Shown piece by piece: positions 43,795-50,954 of a DNA stretch of 64,000 nucleotides (positions are counted from its first letter, which is position 1; each line of letters starts with the position of its first letter). The stretch covers positions 2,666,001-2,730,000 of the forward strand of contig NZ_CP060634.1 of NCBI RefSeq assembly GCF_014337195.1, written 5' to 3'. The notes beneath the pieces are model-generated. The model searched no databases and was not told where the DNA came from. It saw nothing but the letters and a program-made list of their open reading frames with translations. The stretch is from Qiania dongpingensis (GTDB lineage: Bacteria > Bacillota > Clostridia > Lachnospirales > Lachnospiraceae). The position numbers and the translations under genes are program-made.

Positions 43795-43866
43795 GGCCTG
43801 TTGGTCAAGCGGTTAAGACGCCGCCCTCTCACGGCGGAAACAGGGGTTCGATTCCCCTACAGGCTA
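43795..43866 (+). tRNA. tRNA-Glu (anticodon CTC)
   Basis: Acceptor GGCCTGT/ACAGGCT (first pair a G-T wobble), anticodon stem CCGCC/GGCGG with loop CTCTCAC, T arm with TTCGATT. Anticodon CTC reads GAG. Discriminator A; no encoded CCA. It lies 24 bases after tRNA-Pro, in the same transcript. Confidence 0.94.
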
Positions 43867-43888
43867 TTAAAAGTTACATTCGAAAATT

Positions 43889-43912
43889 CTCAGCAAGGTG
43901 CTGAGTTTTTTT
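43889..43912 (+). terminator. Terminator of the tRNA-Pro/tRNA-Glu transcript
   Basis: CTCAGCA-AGG-TGCTGAG followed by seven T. Confidence 0.9.
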
Positions 43913-44050
43913 ATTTCATAGGAAGTATATTCTTTGAAATAAACGCTCCATGAGAACCGTGACACACTCGTACAGGCTTTCTGCGAAAGGTTTATCCGCT
44001 GTTTGTCAGCAAAGCTGTCAGGAAAGGACGGACCAGGGCTGAGGTAAAGT

Positions 44051-44170
44051 ATAATCTGCCGCGCGAAGTGCGCCTGCCCGAACGGTATGGATTAAAGAGT
44101 GCCCTTGGGTATACTCTGCCGCACGAAGTGCGCCTGCCCGGAGGGCATGAATTAAGGGATGCCCTTGGGT
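44051..44170 (+). repeat. 60-bp module, two tandem copies
   Basis: Two direct 60-bp units (44051-44110, 44111-44170), differing at about ten positions. Each has CGCAC-GAA-GTGCG-type and GCCC/GGGC hairpins and a GGGCAT/ATGCCC hairpin, ending GCCCTTGGGTATAC. They abut copy 4. An inverted unit lies beyond its other end (44897-44960). The upstream 44.0 kb stretch (from 43913) has no recognised gene; a short stop-bounded frame ending before 44050 is not convincing. Confidence 0.85.
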
Positions 44171-44895
44171 ATACCTTTGAATACCTTTAAAACAAACTTA
44201 CCTTTATAACCAGATGAGACAGGAGGAAATCCGATTCCATCCAGGCGGCTCGCTGGCAGCCGTAACCAGGATCTTTACGGCCTCCAGTCGGTCCTTTCCA
44301 ACTGACATGGATAAACCTTAATTTTTCCATGTCAGATTCCAATAAAAACCTGCATGAAATTCGGTTTTTACCTCCCTGCGGCCGGGAAGATCCTGCTAAC
44401 GCCCTTGCGGCGCTCGTCTTACGATGGGATCGGATCGTTCCTCCTGCTCCTCTTCCCGCACCAAAATAAGCTTCTGTTTGTTCCGAAAGATATTGGAGCG
44501 GACACCGCGGCCCGCTGCTTTATGCGCGCGGGCCGTATGGATATCCAATCCTTTTCTGGAATCAAGGGCATAGTGTGTATCTTGAAAGGTGCGGGAGGCC
44601 GGGCACCGGCAGAACGATTCCGGGCCGGCCTAAAGGTGAGCGCCGCAGGGCAGCGGCCGGTGTTCCCCAGGCGGAGGAAGACAGAAACGAAAAATACCGA
44701 TTCCGTTTCTGAGCGAACCGGAGACGGAAAATCATAAAGATTTTTCGCCGACATGTGAGCGATACTGCCGGAGCGGGGATAAAGCGGCCCCTGCATCGCC
44801 AGCGAACCGAAATCGTGACGGCTCGGAACTTCTGCCGGTGCTTAACTGGAGCTTGAGCGGAGCCGGCTAAAATGATCCCAAAAAGTATTTTGTAT
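44171..44895 (+). repeat. Large structured intergenic repeat, copy 4
   Basis: About 725 bp, same orientation as copies 1 and 2, with both ends (ATACCTTTGAATACC at left, AAAAAGTATTTTGTAT at right). CAGAAACG/CGTTTCTG (44682-44711) is a perfect 8-bp hairpin. The GGAAAATC/GATTTTTC stem differs from copies 1 and 2 yet stays paired. It is the only copy with 60-bp modules on both sides, and so may be the most complete unit. Confidence 0.92.
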
Positions 44896-44896
44896 C

Positions 44897-44960
44897 ATAC
44901 CCAAGGGCATCCCTTAATTCATGCCCTCCGGGCAGGCGCACTTCGTGCGGCAGAGTATAC
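44897..44960 (-). repeat. 60-bp module, inverted copy
   Basis: Reverse complement of the 44111-44170 unit with few differences; it begins ATACCCAAGGGCATCCC and ends GTGCGGCAGAGTATAC. With 44051-44170 it makes inverted terminal repeats around copy 4. Confidence 0.85.
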
Positions 44961-45084
44961 GTTGGCTGACAGGCTGCAGCCAGTCGGAACCAGAAAAGAT
45001 TCTGGAAGAGACAGTGAACAGGATCACCGCATGCACAGGAATGGATTATTTTGAGGATGGAGAAAGGCGGGGAAATACAGAATG
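44961..45084 (+). pseudogene. C-terminal remnant of an unidentified gene
   Basis: Right after the 60-bp module, one frame is open to a TGA that overlaps the next ATG as ATGA. It reads LTGCSQSEPEKILEETVNR and then ITACTGMDYFEDGERRGNTE, which looks like a real protein tail. No start or N-terminus remains: the repeat stands in its place. Other frames in this stretch are not better, and no family is recognised. The ATGA overlap suggests an old operon partner of the membrane protein downstream. Confidence 0.4.
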
Positions 45085-46410
45085 AAAAAAATTGTGGGTA
45101 TCTTGATGACGGCGGCCGGAGCCGTTTTATTTCTTCTTTCCGCTCTTTTGGTAGTACACCAGATCACAGAGTGGATGAAGTGGGGATTTTATAAAAGTGA
45201 GCTCCGGCTTTTTTCTATTCTTTTTATCTTTATGATCCTGACGGCACTGCTTTGTATAATGGGGATTCAGTTGATACGAAAGCAGAATGGAGCTGCGGAA
45301 AAAGCTGGATTTTGTGAAGAATCTGCCGGTACAGAATGGCAGGCCGCGGCTCCGGATAAGAAAATATATAAAAGTGCGCCGGGACTGCTAGTGGCCGAAT
45401 TTGCAAAAAAACTGGTTTTGATCGGATTTTTCTTATTCCTCCTATTTTATGTCCTTTTGGATGGGCTTAAATATCTGGCTCTTGCCAAAGGAGTCTGTAT
45501 GGGTATCTGGCTGACCTGTACACTGAGTCTCTCATCATTCTGGGCATTTTACTGGTGCAGGATCCGGATCGAAGTGAGTACGTCAGGACTCAGGTTCTGC
45601 AGAGGAAACCGAAAATATGCGGAGTATCCGCTGAACACCGGATTTTGGGCGGTGACGGAAAAAAAGCGCCTGAACGGTATATTCACTGGAACAAACCGGC
45701 TGATTTTTGTGCCGGTTCGGCCGCATTATAATAAGGTATTGAACTGCTATGGCATTCAGGCGCTGGATTTTTCAGATTTGATGGAAGATATCAATAAGCT
45801 TAGAAAAGATGGGACTTTTGAAAAGATTCCAGAAGAACTGACGGCGGAATATATCTATGAAGCGTGTGACAAACGGGAATTCCAGATACCCAGAGAAAAA
45901 CTGCTGAAAAGGGAACGCAGACGAGCGGCGCAGATTGGAATTGGCTGCGCGGCCGCGGGGGCAGTTTTAGCGGCCCTGTGGTTTTGTCTCCTATATAAAA
46001 AGCCGATGGATGCAAATGCCGTATTTTTGATACTGGTCATTTTTTTGCTTTTTTGTGTGCCCTTGCCGGTCCTTCAGGCTTTTCGCTGCTTCACGTATTC
46101 GAAAAAAATGCCGGAGCGGATTGTTCTGGCAGATTCCAGCCTGCGGGTGGATGAAACATCTTATCCAGCCAGAGAGATAAAAAGGATATCCATGACGCCT
46201 GTCGGTTTTAGAAGGTCAAGGAACGGGACTTCTTTCCACAGAATAATGGCCGTCCGATCAGAGGCGAAACGGGAGGAATACCATTTGGGCAGCACCACTT
46301 CTGGCGGTGTGCCGGAGGAACTGATCTACGATGAATACGGAGAACTGGTGGCATCTCTCAGGCAGTGGTGTTCCAGACACAGCATTTCCTTTCAGGAGGA
46401 CCGGGAATGA
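45082..46410 (+). CDS. Uncharacterised multi-pass membrane protein
   Basis: 442 aa, not recognised. Hydrophobic segments: about 5-27, 44-66, 108-128, 133-155, then a soluble middle (about 160-275), and a second membrane pair near 282-304 and 312-334, followed by a soluble C-terminal domain. The C-terminal part (ERIVLADSSLRVDETSYPAREIKRISMTP) looks like the strand pattern of PH-like membrane domains, and the middle part (RIRIEVSTSGLRFCRGNRKY) has a similar look, so it may carry two PH-like domains. The start overlaps the remnant gene's stop. Function unknown. Confidence 0.7.
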   Translation: MKKIVGILMTAAGAVLFLLSALLVVHQITEWMKWGFYKSELRLFSILFIFMILTALLCIMGIQLIRKQNGAAEKAGFCEESAGTEWQAAAPDKKIYKSAPGLLVAEFAKKLVLIGFFLFLLFYVLLDGLKYLALAKGVCMGIWLTCTLSLSSFWAFYWCRIRIEVSTSGLRFCRGNRKYAEYPLNTGFWAVTEKKRLNGIFTGTNRLIFVPVRPHYNKVLNCYGIQALDFSDLMEDINKLRKDGTFEKIPEELTAEYIYEACDKREFQIPREKLLKRERRRAAQIGIGCAAAGAVLAALWFCLLYKKPMDANAVFLILVIFLLFCVPLPVLQAFRCFTYSKKMPERIVLADSSLRVDETSYPAREIKRISMTPVGFRRSRNGTSFHRIMAVRSEAKREEYHLGSTTSGGVPEELIYDEYGELVASLRQWCSRHSISFQEDRE

Positions 46411-46423
46411 CAAAATACATAAA

Positions 46424-46466
46424 CGCCCTTTTCGGCACAGGATTTTTTTTGTGGCCGAAAAGGGCG
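46424..46466. terminator. Bidirectional terminator
   Basis: Perfect 13-bp stem CGCCCTTTTCGGC / GCCGAAAAGGGCG with a 17-base loop that has eight T. It separates the convergent membrane protein gene and the M20 pseudogene. Confidence 0.88.
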
Positions 46467-46474
46467 GTTAAGTA

Positions 46475-47182
46475 TTATCCGAGCAAGTTCATGACGGCGG
46501 TGATATACACCTTTACAGCTGTGACGACATCACTGATATTGACCCATTCGGCGCCTGCGTTATAAGCGTCCAAGTCTCCGGGCCCGAAAGCCACGGTGGG
46601 AATACCGGCTTTGTTGATCAGGAAGTCCGCGTCCATATGGGCCCGCATGGCTGTCAGAGGAGCGGCTTCTCCTGTGACCTCTCTGCCGGCTTCTTTTAAC
46701 ATCTCGATCACTTCCGCACCGTCTTGAACGACGCCGGCGAGGGTATCATAGCCGAGGATGGCGGTAGCCTGGATGCGTTCGTCTTTTTTCTTCACTTCTT
46801 CCAGGATGGCTTCGATCTGTTTCATGAACTGAGCGCCGTTTTCTCCTTCGACAATGAATCTGGAGACCTTAAGCGTGCATTTCTCAGGAAGGACACAAGA
46901 TCTTGAGCCGCCTTCAATCACTCCGAAGTTGATCGCTCCCTTGTTTAATATTTCACTGGTTCCCACCGGGATTTTTTTAATCTCCGACATGATTTCATAC
47001 ATGACCTCGATGGCATTGACGCCCAGCTCAGGATTGCACGCATGAACCGGGACTCCGGTGACTTCAATGATGACCTCCAGCATACCCTCACATCCGCGGC
47101 AGATGGTCAGGTTGGTGGGCTCCCCGATCACCACCATATCGGCATGGAACCCGTCGTCGATCAGGTTTACTGTGCCTTTTAC
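46475..47182 (-). pseudogene. M20 family peptidase/deacylase, 5'-truncated
   Basis: The readable frame has 220 aa from its first ATG and extends upstream about 15 codons (KGTVNLIDDGFHAD) to a stop near 47180. It includes the M20 core VVIGEPTNLTICRGCEGMLE, the dimerisation (lid) domain around GVPVHACNPELG, RAHMDADFLINKAGIPTVAF and GPGDLDAYNAGAEWV. Relatives are near 390-400 aa with a catalytic N-terminal domain holding metal ligands (an H-x-D motif and an EE pair). That N-terminal domain of about 165 residues is missing, replaced by an AT-rich stretch and the tRNA-Val promoter, so it cannot be active. The break lies between the two inverted repeat copies 4 and 5. A separate annotation as a small protein is possible but unlikely. 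Confidence 0.75.
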
Positions 47183-47286
47183 TTTACATTATTTTTTTAT
47201 TTTGCCTCAATATACAAATTATGCGAATTTCCTGCTTTTAAGTACATGTCGTTTGACAGCGGATTTTAGAAAATTTCAGATTTCTA

Positions 47287-47314
47287 TTGACTATTTCATT
47301 TCAAGTGATAAAAT
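47287..47314 (+). promoter_or_regulatory. tRNA-Val promoter
   Basis: TTGACT (47287-47292), 16-base spacer, TAAAAT (47309-47314), 12 bases before the tRNA. Confidence 0.75.
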
Positions 47315-47325
47315 AGAAGAGCACT

Positions 47326-47399
47326 GGAAGCATAGCTCAGCTGGGATGAGCGTTCGCCTCACACGCGAGAGGTCATGGGTTCGAGCCCCATTGCTTCCA
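47326..47399 (+). tRNA. tRNA-Val (anticodon CAC)
   Basis: Acceptor GGAAGCA/TGCTTCC, anticodon stem TTCGC/GCGAG (one wobble) with loop CTCACAC, T arm ATGGG-TTCGAGC-CCCAT. Anticodon CAC reads GTG. Discriminator A; no CCA encoded. Confidence 0.95.
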
Positions 47400-47404
47400 C
47401 TATG

Positions 47405-47463
47405 AAAAGCCTTGTATCTACGTGGATATTGCAGTATGTCCCGTAGAAACAAGGCTTTTAGTT
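47405..47463 (+). terminator. Long-stem terminator after tRNA-Val
   Basis: AAAAGCCTTGT (47405-47415) pairs with ACAAGGCTTTT (47449-47459); an inner TCTACG/CGTAGA continues the stem. Confidence 0.85.
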
Positions 47464-47470
47464 TAATATA

Positions 47471-48150
47471 ACAAAATACTTTTTGGAATCATTTTTAGCC
47501 AGCTCCGATCAAGTTTCAGTTAAACACCGGCAGAAGTTCCGGACTGTCACAATTTCGGTTCGCTGGCGATGCAGGGACCGCTTTATCCCCGTTCCGGCAG
47601 TATCGCTCACATGTCGGCAGGAAATCTTTATGATTTCCTGTCTCCGTTTCTGCCCCCCTCCGCCTGGGGAACACCGGCCTCTGCCCTGCGGCGCTCACCT
47701 TTAAGCCGGTCCGGAATCTTTCTGCCGGTGCCCTCCCTGCCGCACGATACTGAACAAATTTCATTTCTTAGATTCCAGAAAAGGATTGGATATCCATACG
47801 GCCCGCGCGCCTAATGGCAGCGGGCTGCGGTGGACCGCGCCAATGGTTTTCAAAACACGCGGAAGCCTTATCTCGGTGCGGAAAGAGGAGCAGGGGGAAT
47901 GATTCGATTCCATCGTAAGGCGAGCGCCGCAAAGGCGTTGGCAGGATTTTCCCGGACGCAGGGAGGCAAAAATCGCATATCATGCGGATTTTTGTTGGAA
48001 TCTGACATGGAAAAATTAAGGTTTATCCATGTCAGTTGGAGAGGACCGACTGGAGGCCGTAAAAATTTTGGTTACGGCTGCCAGCGAGTCGTCTGGATGG
48101 GATTGGATTTCCTCCTGTCTCATCTTATACATAAGACAAATTTGTTTTAA
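47471..48150 (-). repeat. Large structured intergenic repeat, copy 5 (inverted)
   Basis: About 680 bp, inverted. It has the ACAAAATACTTTTTGGAATCAT end (47471) and ends with GTTTTAAA near 48150 without the ATACC start. Like copy 3 it lacks the 31-nt segment. The stem AAAAATC/GATTTTT (about 47970-47996) differs from AAAAACC/GGTTTTT in all other copies by a compensated pair. It lies between the tRNA-Val terminator and the small gene at 48252. Confidence 0.9.
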
Positions 48151-48251
48151 AAACGGCTGTGAAAGGATAAAGATATTATAAAAATCCGGCTAAAAGGGAT
48201 GAATTTCCGGCTGCTGGAAAAAATAGGCGATAAATGAAAGGAGAAAGTGGA

Positions 48252-48467
48252 ATGGAATTGGCGGATAACGGACGGGTGGTATATTACACGGAGGATGGTC
48301 TGGTCCATTCGGGCCGGATCATGGAGATAGAAGAGACAGACGACGGATTTAATTTTCAGATAGATACCTATGGGAACTGCGAGGGGCAGTACGTGATATC
48401 CTCTCATCAGATCGGACGTACGGTTTTCTTTGAGGAGGAAGCGGCGAGAAACAGTATATCCCTATAA
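48252..48467 (+). CDS. Small uncharacterised protein
   Basis: 71 aa, not recognised. It starts MELADNGRVVYYTEDGLVH; beta-strand-rich with acidic patches (IMEIEETDDGFNFQIDTYG), ending EEEAARNSISL. AAAGGAG sits 9 bases before the ATG at 48252; an ATG six codons earlier is inside the SD. It lies at the head of the rimP locus, upstream of that promoter. Function unknown. Confidence 0.65.
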   Translation: MELADNGRVVYYTEDGLVHSGRIMEIEETDDGFNFQIDTYGNCEGQYVISSHQIGRTVFFEEEAARNSISL

Positions 48468-48475
48468 TAAAGAGC

Positions 48476-48562
48476 TTGCATTGAATGGAAAAATGTGCTA
48501 TAGTATTAATGATAATGAATAAAGCAGGATGAAGAGTGGGCGGATGTCCACTCTTTGTTTTT
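48476..48562 (+). promoter_or_regulatory. rimP-nusA promoter and leader attenuator
   Basis: Promoter TTGCAT (48476-48481), 17, TATAGT (48499-48504). A leader hairpin AAGAGTGG / CCACTCTT (48532-48555) followed by TGTTTTT looks like an intrinsic terminator about 70 bases before the rimP start. A GTGGG-type leader hairpin before rimP is common in Firmicutes (recalled, not searched), and NusA made from this operon acts on terminators. Confidence 0.65.
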
Positions 48563-48627
48563 GGCTTGCAGAGAAAGAACTCTGCTTTTTGTGAATATCA
48601 CAAGAATCAGCAGAAAGGGGTCAGAGA

Positions 48628-49101
48628 ATGCTGACAAGAAAAGAAGACATTGAGAAACGTACCGAGGAACTGCTGCTTCCGATCGTGGAATCTCACCAGT
48701 TTGAGCTGGTGGATGTGGAATTCGTCAAAGAGGGCGGGAACCGTTTTCTGAGAGCCTACATCGATAAGCCGGGCGGGATAGCGGTGGATGACTGTGAGAC
48801 AGTCAGCCGTGCGCTCAGCGATATTCTGGACAGAGAGGACTATATCGCCGACAGCTATATCCTGGAGGTCAGTTCACCGGGACTCGGCAGGCCCCTTAAA
48901 AAAGAAAAGGATTTTGCCAGAAGCATTGGAGAAGAGGTAGAGATTCGTCTGTACCGTCCCTTCCATAAGGAGAAGGAATTTATAGGAATACTGATATCCT
49001 ATGATGACCATTCGGTAACTATTGAAAAAGAGGACGGGGAATCCATTGTTTTTGAGAGAACCGATATTGCATTGATTCGTTTGGCATTTGATTTCGGCTG
49101 A
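48628..49101 (+). CDS. rimP: Ribosome maturation factor RimP
   Basis: 157 aa, needed for 30S assembly. N-terminal alpha/beta domain with VDVEFVKEGGNRFLRAYIDK and GGIAVDDCETVSRALSDILD, then the SH3-like C-terminal domain from about residue 95 (LEVSSPGLGRPLKKEKDF at the joint). The ATG follows AAAGGGG. First gene of the nusA operon. Confidence 0.95.
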   Translation: MLTRKEDIEKRTEELLLPIVESHQFELVDVEFVKEGGNRFLRAYIDKPGGIAVDDCETVSRALSDILDREDYIADSYILEVSSPGLGRPLKKEKDFARSIGEEVEIRLYRPFHKEKEFIGILISYDDHSVTIEKEDGESIVFERTDIALIRLAFDFG

Positions 49102-49149
49102 GTATGAGGATACATCCCGGAAGGGAAAGGAAGAGGAGGAAACAGATAA

Positions 49150-50340
49150 ATGAAAGAAAACAAGGAATTGAAGGAAGCCCTTGAGCTTTTGGAAAAAGAG
49201 AAAGATATCAGCAAGGAAACTCTTTTAGAAGCCATCGAGAATTCTTTGATTCAGGCATGTAAGACCCATTTCGGGAAAGCGGATAATGTAAAGGCGATCA
49301 TAGACAGAGAGACCTGCAACTTTTCCGTATACGCCGAACGGGAGGTGGTGGAAAACGTAGAAGACCCCGCTCTTCAGATCACTTTGGAGGAAGCGAGGGA
49401 GATCGATCCCCATCTTGGCATAGGAGACGTCGCACGGGTGGAGATCAAATCCAAGGAATTTGGACGTATCGCCACTCAGAACGCAAAGAACGTGATTCTG
49501 CAGAAAATCCGCGAAGAGGAGAGAAAGGTACTGTTCAATCAGTATTACGGAAAAGAAAAGGAAGTCGTGACCGGCATCGTCCAGCGGTATCTTGGGCGGA
49601 ACGTCAGCATTAATCTGGGTAAAGTAGATGCAATGCTGAATGAAAATGAGCAGGTAAAGGGCGAGACTTTTATGCCGACAGAGAGAATCAAGGTATATAT
49701 CCTGGAAGTGAAGGATACGACCAAGGGTCCCAGGATCCTGGTATCCAGGACACACCCGGAGCTGGTGAAGCGCCTGTTTGAATCGGAAGTGGCCGAAGTG
49801 AAAGACGGGACCGTGGAGATCAGGAGTATTGCCAGAGAAGCAGGTTCCAGGACAAAAATGGCGGTTCATTCCAACGATCCCAATGTGGATCCGGTCGGCG
49901 CCTGCGTTGGTATTAACGGCGCCAGGGTAAACGCCGTGGTGGAAGAGCTGCGCGGAGAGAAGATTGACATCATCAACTGGAGCGATAACTCAGCGCTCCT
50001 GATCGAGAACGCTCTGAGCCCCGCAAAGGTCATCTGCGTGGTGGCTGACGATGATGAGAAAACCGCACAGGTAATCGTGCCGGACTATCAGTTGTCCCTT
50101 GCGATTGGCAAGGAGGGCCAGAACGCAAGACTGGCCGCAAGGCTGACCGGCTTTAAGATAGATATTAAGAGCGAGACTCAGGCAAGAGAATCCGGACTCC
50201 TGGAGGAGATCGGATATGAAGAGGGGATGGAAGGTGAATTCGACAACTATGAAGGGTTCGAGTATGAAGACGGATACGAAGAGGGATATGAAGAAGGAGA
50301 CGGCGGATACTATCCGGAAGGGACAGAGCCGCAGGAGTAA
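49150..50340 (+). CDS. nusA: Transcription termination/antitermination factor NusA
   Basis: 396 aa. N-terminal RNAP-binding domain (1-125), S1 domain (about 135-200: KEVVTGIVQRYLGRNVSINL), KH1 and KH2 (DPVGACVGINGARVNAVV near 252; LAIGKEGQNARLAARLTG near 320). The C-terminus ends in an acidic Tyr-rich tail with repeated YEEGYEEGD-like units, and lacks the AR repeats of enteric NusA, as usual in Firmicutes. It pauses and terminates transcription and may regulate the leader hairpin of its own operon. Confidence 0.96.
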   Translation: MKENKELKEALELLEKEKDISKETLLEAIENSLIQACKTHFGKADNVKAIIDRETCNFSVYAEREVVENVEDPALQITLEEAREIDPHLGIGDVARVEIKSKEFGRIATQNAKNVILQKIREEERKVLFNQYYGKEKEVVTGIVQRYLGRNVSINLGKVDAMLNENEQVKGETFMPTERIKVYILEVKDTTKGPRILVSRTHPELVKRLFESEVAEVKDGTVEIRSIAREAGSRTKMAVHSNDPNVDPVGACVGINGARVNAVVEELRGEKIDIINWSDNSALLIENALSPAKVICVVADDDEKTAQVIVPDYQLSLAIGKEGQNARLAARLTGFKIDIKSETQARESGLLEEIGYEEGMEGEFDNYEGFEYEDGYEEGYEEGDGGYYPEGTEPQE

Positions 50341-50361
50341 TTCATAACGGAGCGTGATTCC

Positions 50362-50640
50362 ATGAGCGTAAAAAAGAAAAACCCACAGAGACAATGCGTC
50401 GGCTGCGGCGAAATGAAGAATAAAAAGGATATGATCAGAATTCTTAAGACAGCAGAGGGGGATATCGTCCTGGATGCGACCGGGAAGAAGAACGGCCGGG
50501 GAGCTTATCTGTGTTTTAACAGGGAGTGCCTGGAAAAAGCCGTGAAAGGCAGAGGGCTGGAACGGTCCTTTAAGATGCCGGTATCCGCGGAAGTGTACGA
50601 CAGACTGAGAAAGGAGCTGGAAGCCATTGAGAGCAAATAG
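50362..50640 (+). CDS. ylxR: YlxR (RnpM) family RNA-binding protein
   Basis: 92 aa. Motif PQRQCVGCGEMKNKKDMIRI near residue 9 and DATGKKNGRGAYLCFNRECL near 37, the latter the family's GRGAYLC core. In Bacillus the family member binds RNase P and is called RnpM. It overlaps the next start by 14 bases. Confidence 0.93.
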   Translation: MSVKKKNPQRQCVGCGEMKNKKDMIRILKTAEGDIVLDATGKKNGRGAYLCFNRECLEKAVKGRGLERSFKMPVSAEVYDRLRKELEAIESK

Positions 50641-50935
50641 GGTAGCATCCCTTTTAGGCCTGGCCATGAAGGCAGGCAGGCTGGTCAGCGGCGAGTTCCT
50701 GACAGAAAAGGCTGTCAAATCCATGAAAGCCACACTGGTGATCGTTGCAGAAGATGCGTCGGATAATACAAAGAAAATGTTCACGAATATGTGTACTTAC
50801 TATAAAGTTCCTTTGTACTTTTGGGGTAAAAAAGAAGACCTGGGTTCTGCCATCGGCAGGGAGCTTCGGGCTTCCGTGGCGCTGACAGACGCAGGTTTCC
50901 GGGATGCTGTGGTAAAACAGATAGAGAGTGAGTAA
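50627..50935 (+). CDS. ylxQ: L7Ae-like ribosomal protein family (YlxQ)
   Basis: 102 aa, kink-turn-binding fold: [20 protein letters not shown] near residue 3, then [16 protein letters not shown] near 37 and [16 protein letters not shown] near 81. The start is TTG at 50627 with AAAGGAGC in front, inside the ylxR end. A kink-turn RNA target is likely but unknown. Confidence 0.9.
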   Translation: MRANRVASLLGLAMKAGRLVSGEFLTEKAVKSMKATLVIVAEDASDNTKKMFTNMCTYYKVPLYFWGKKEDLGSAIGRELRASVALTDAGFRDAVVKQIESE

Positions 50936-50954
50936 TCAAACGGAGGTAGTAAGT

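Noticed and set aside
43932..44047. Short frame ENRDTLVQAFCERFIRC as a gene fragment left of copy 4
   Set aside because: It begins after an in-frame stop without a start codon and matches no family; too short to support.
44051..44170. Two tandem 60-bp repeats as a CRISPR array
   Set aside because: The repeats are contiguous with no spacers, and only two units exist; there are no cas genes.
44171..44895. Large repeat as a known giant RNA (GOLLD, ROOL, OLE, HEARO) or a group II intron
   Set aside because: I could not recognise the hallmark motifs of these classes, the intron domain V pattern or a reverse transcriptase; a covariance-model search would be decisive.
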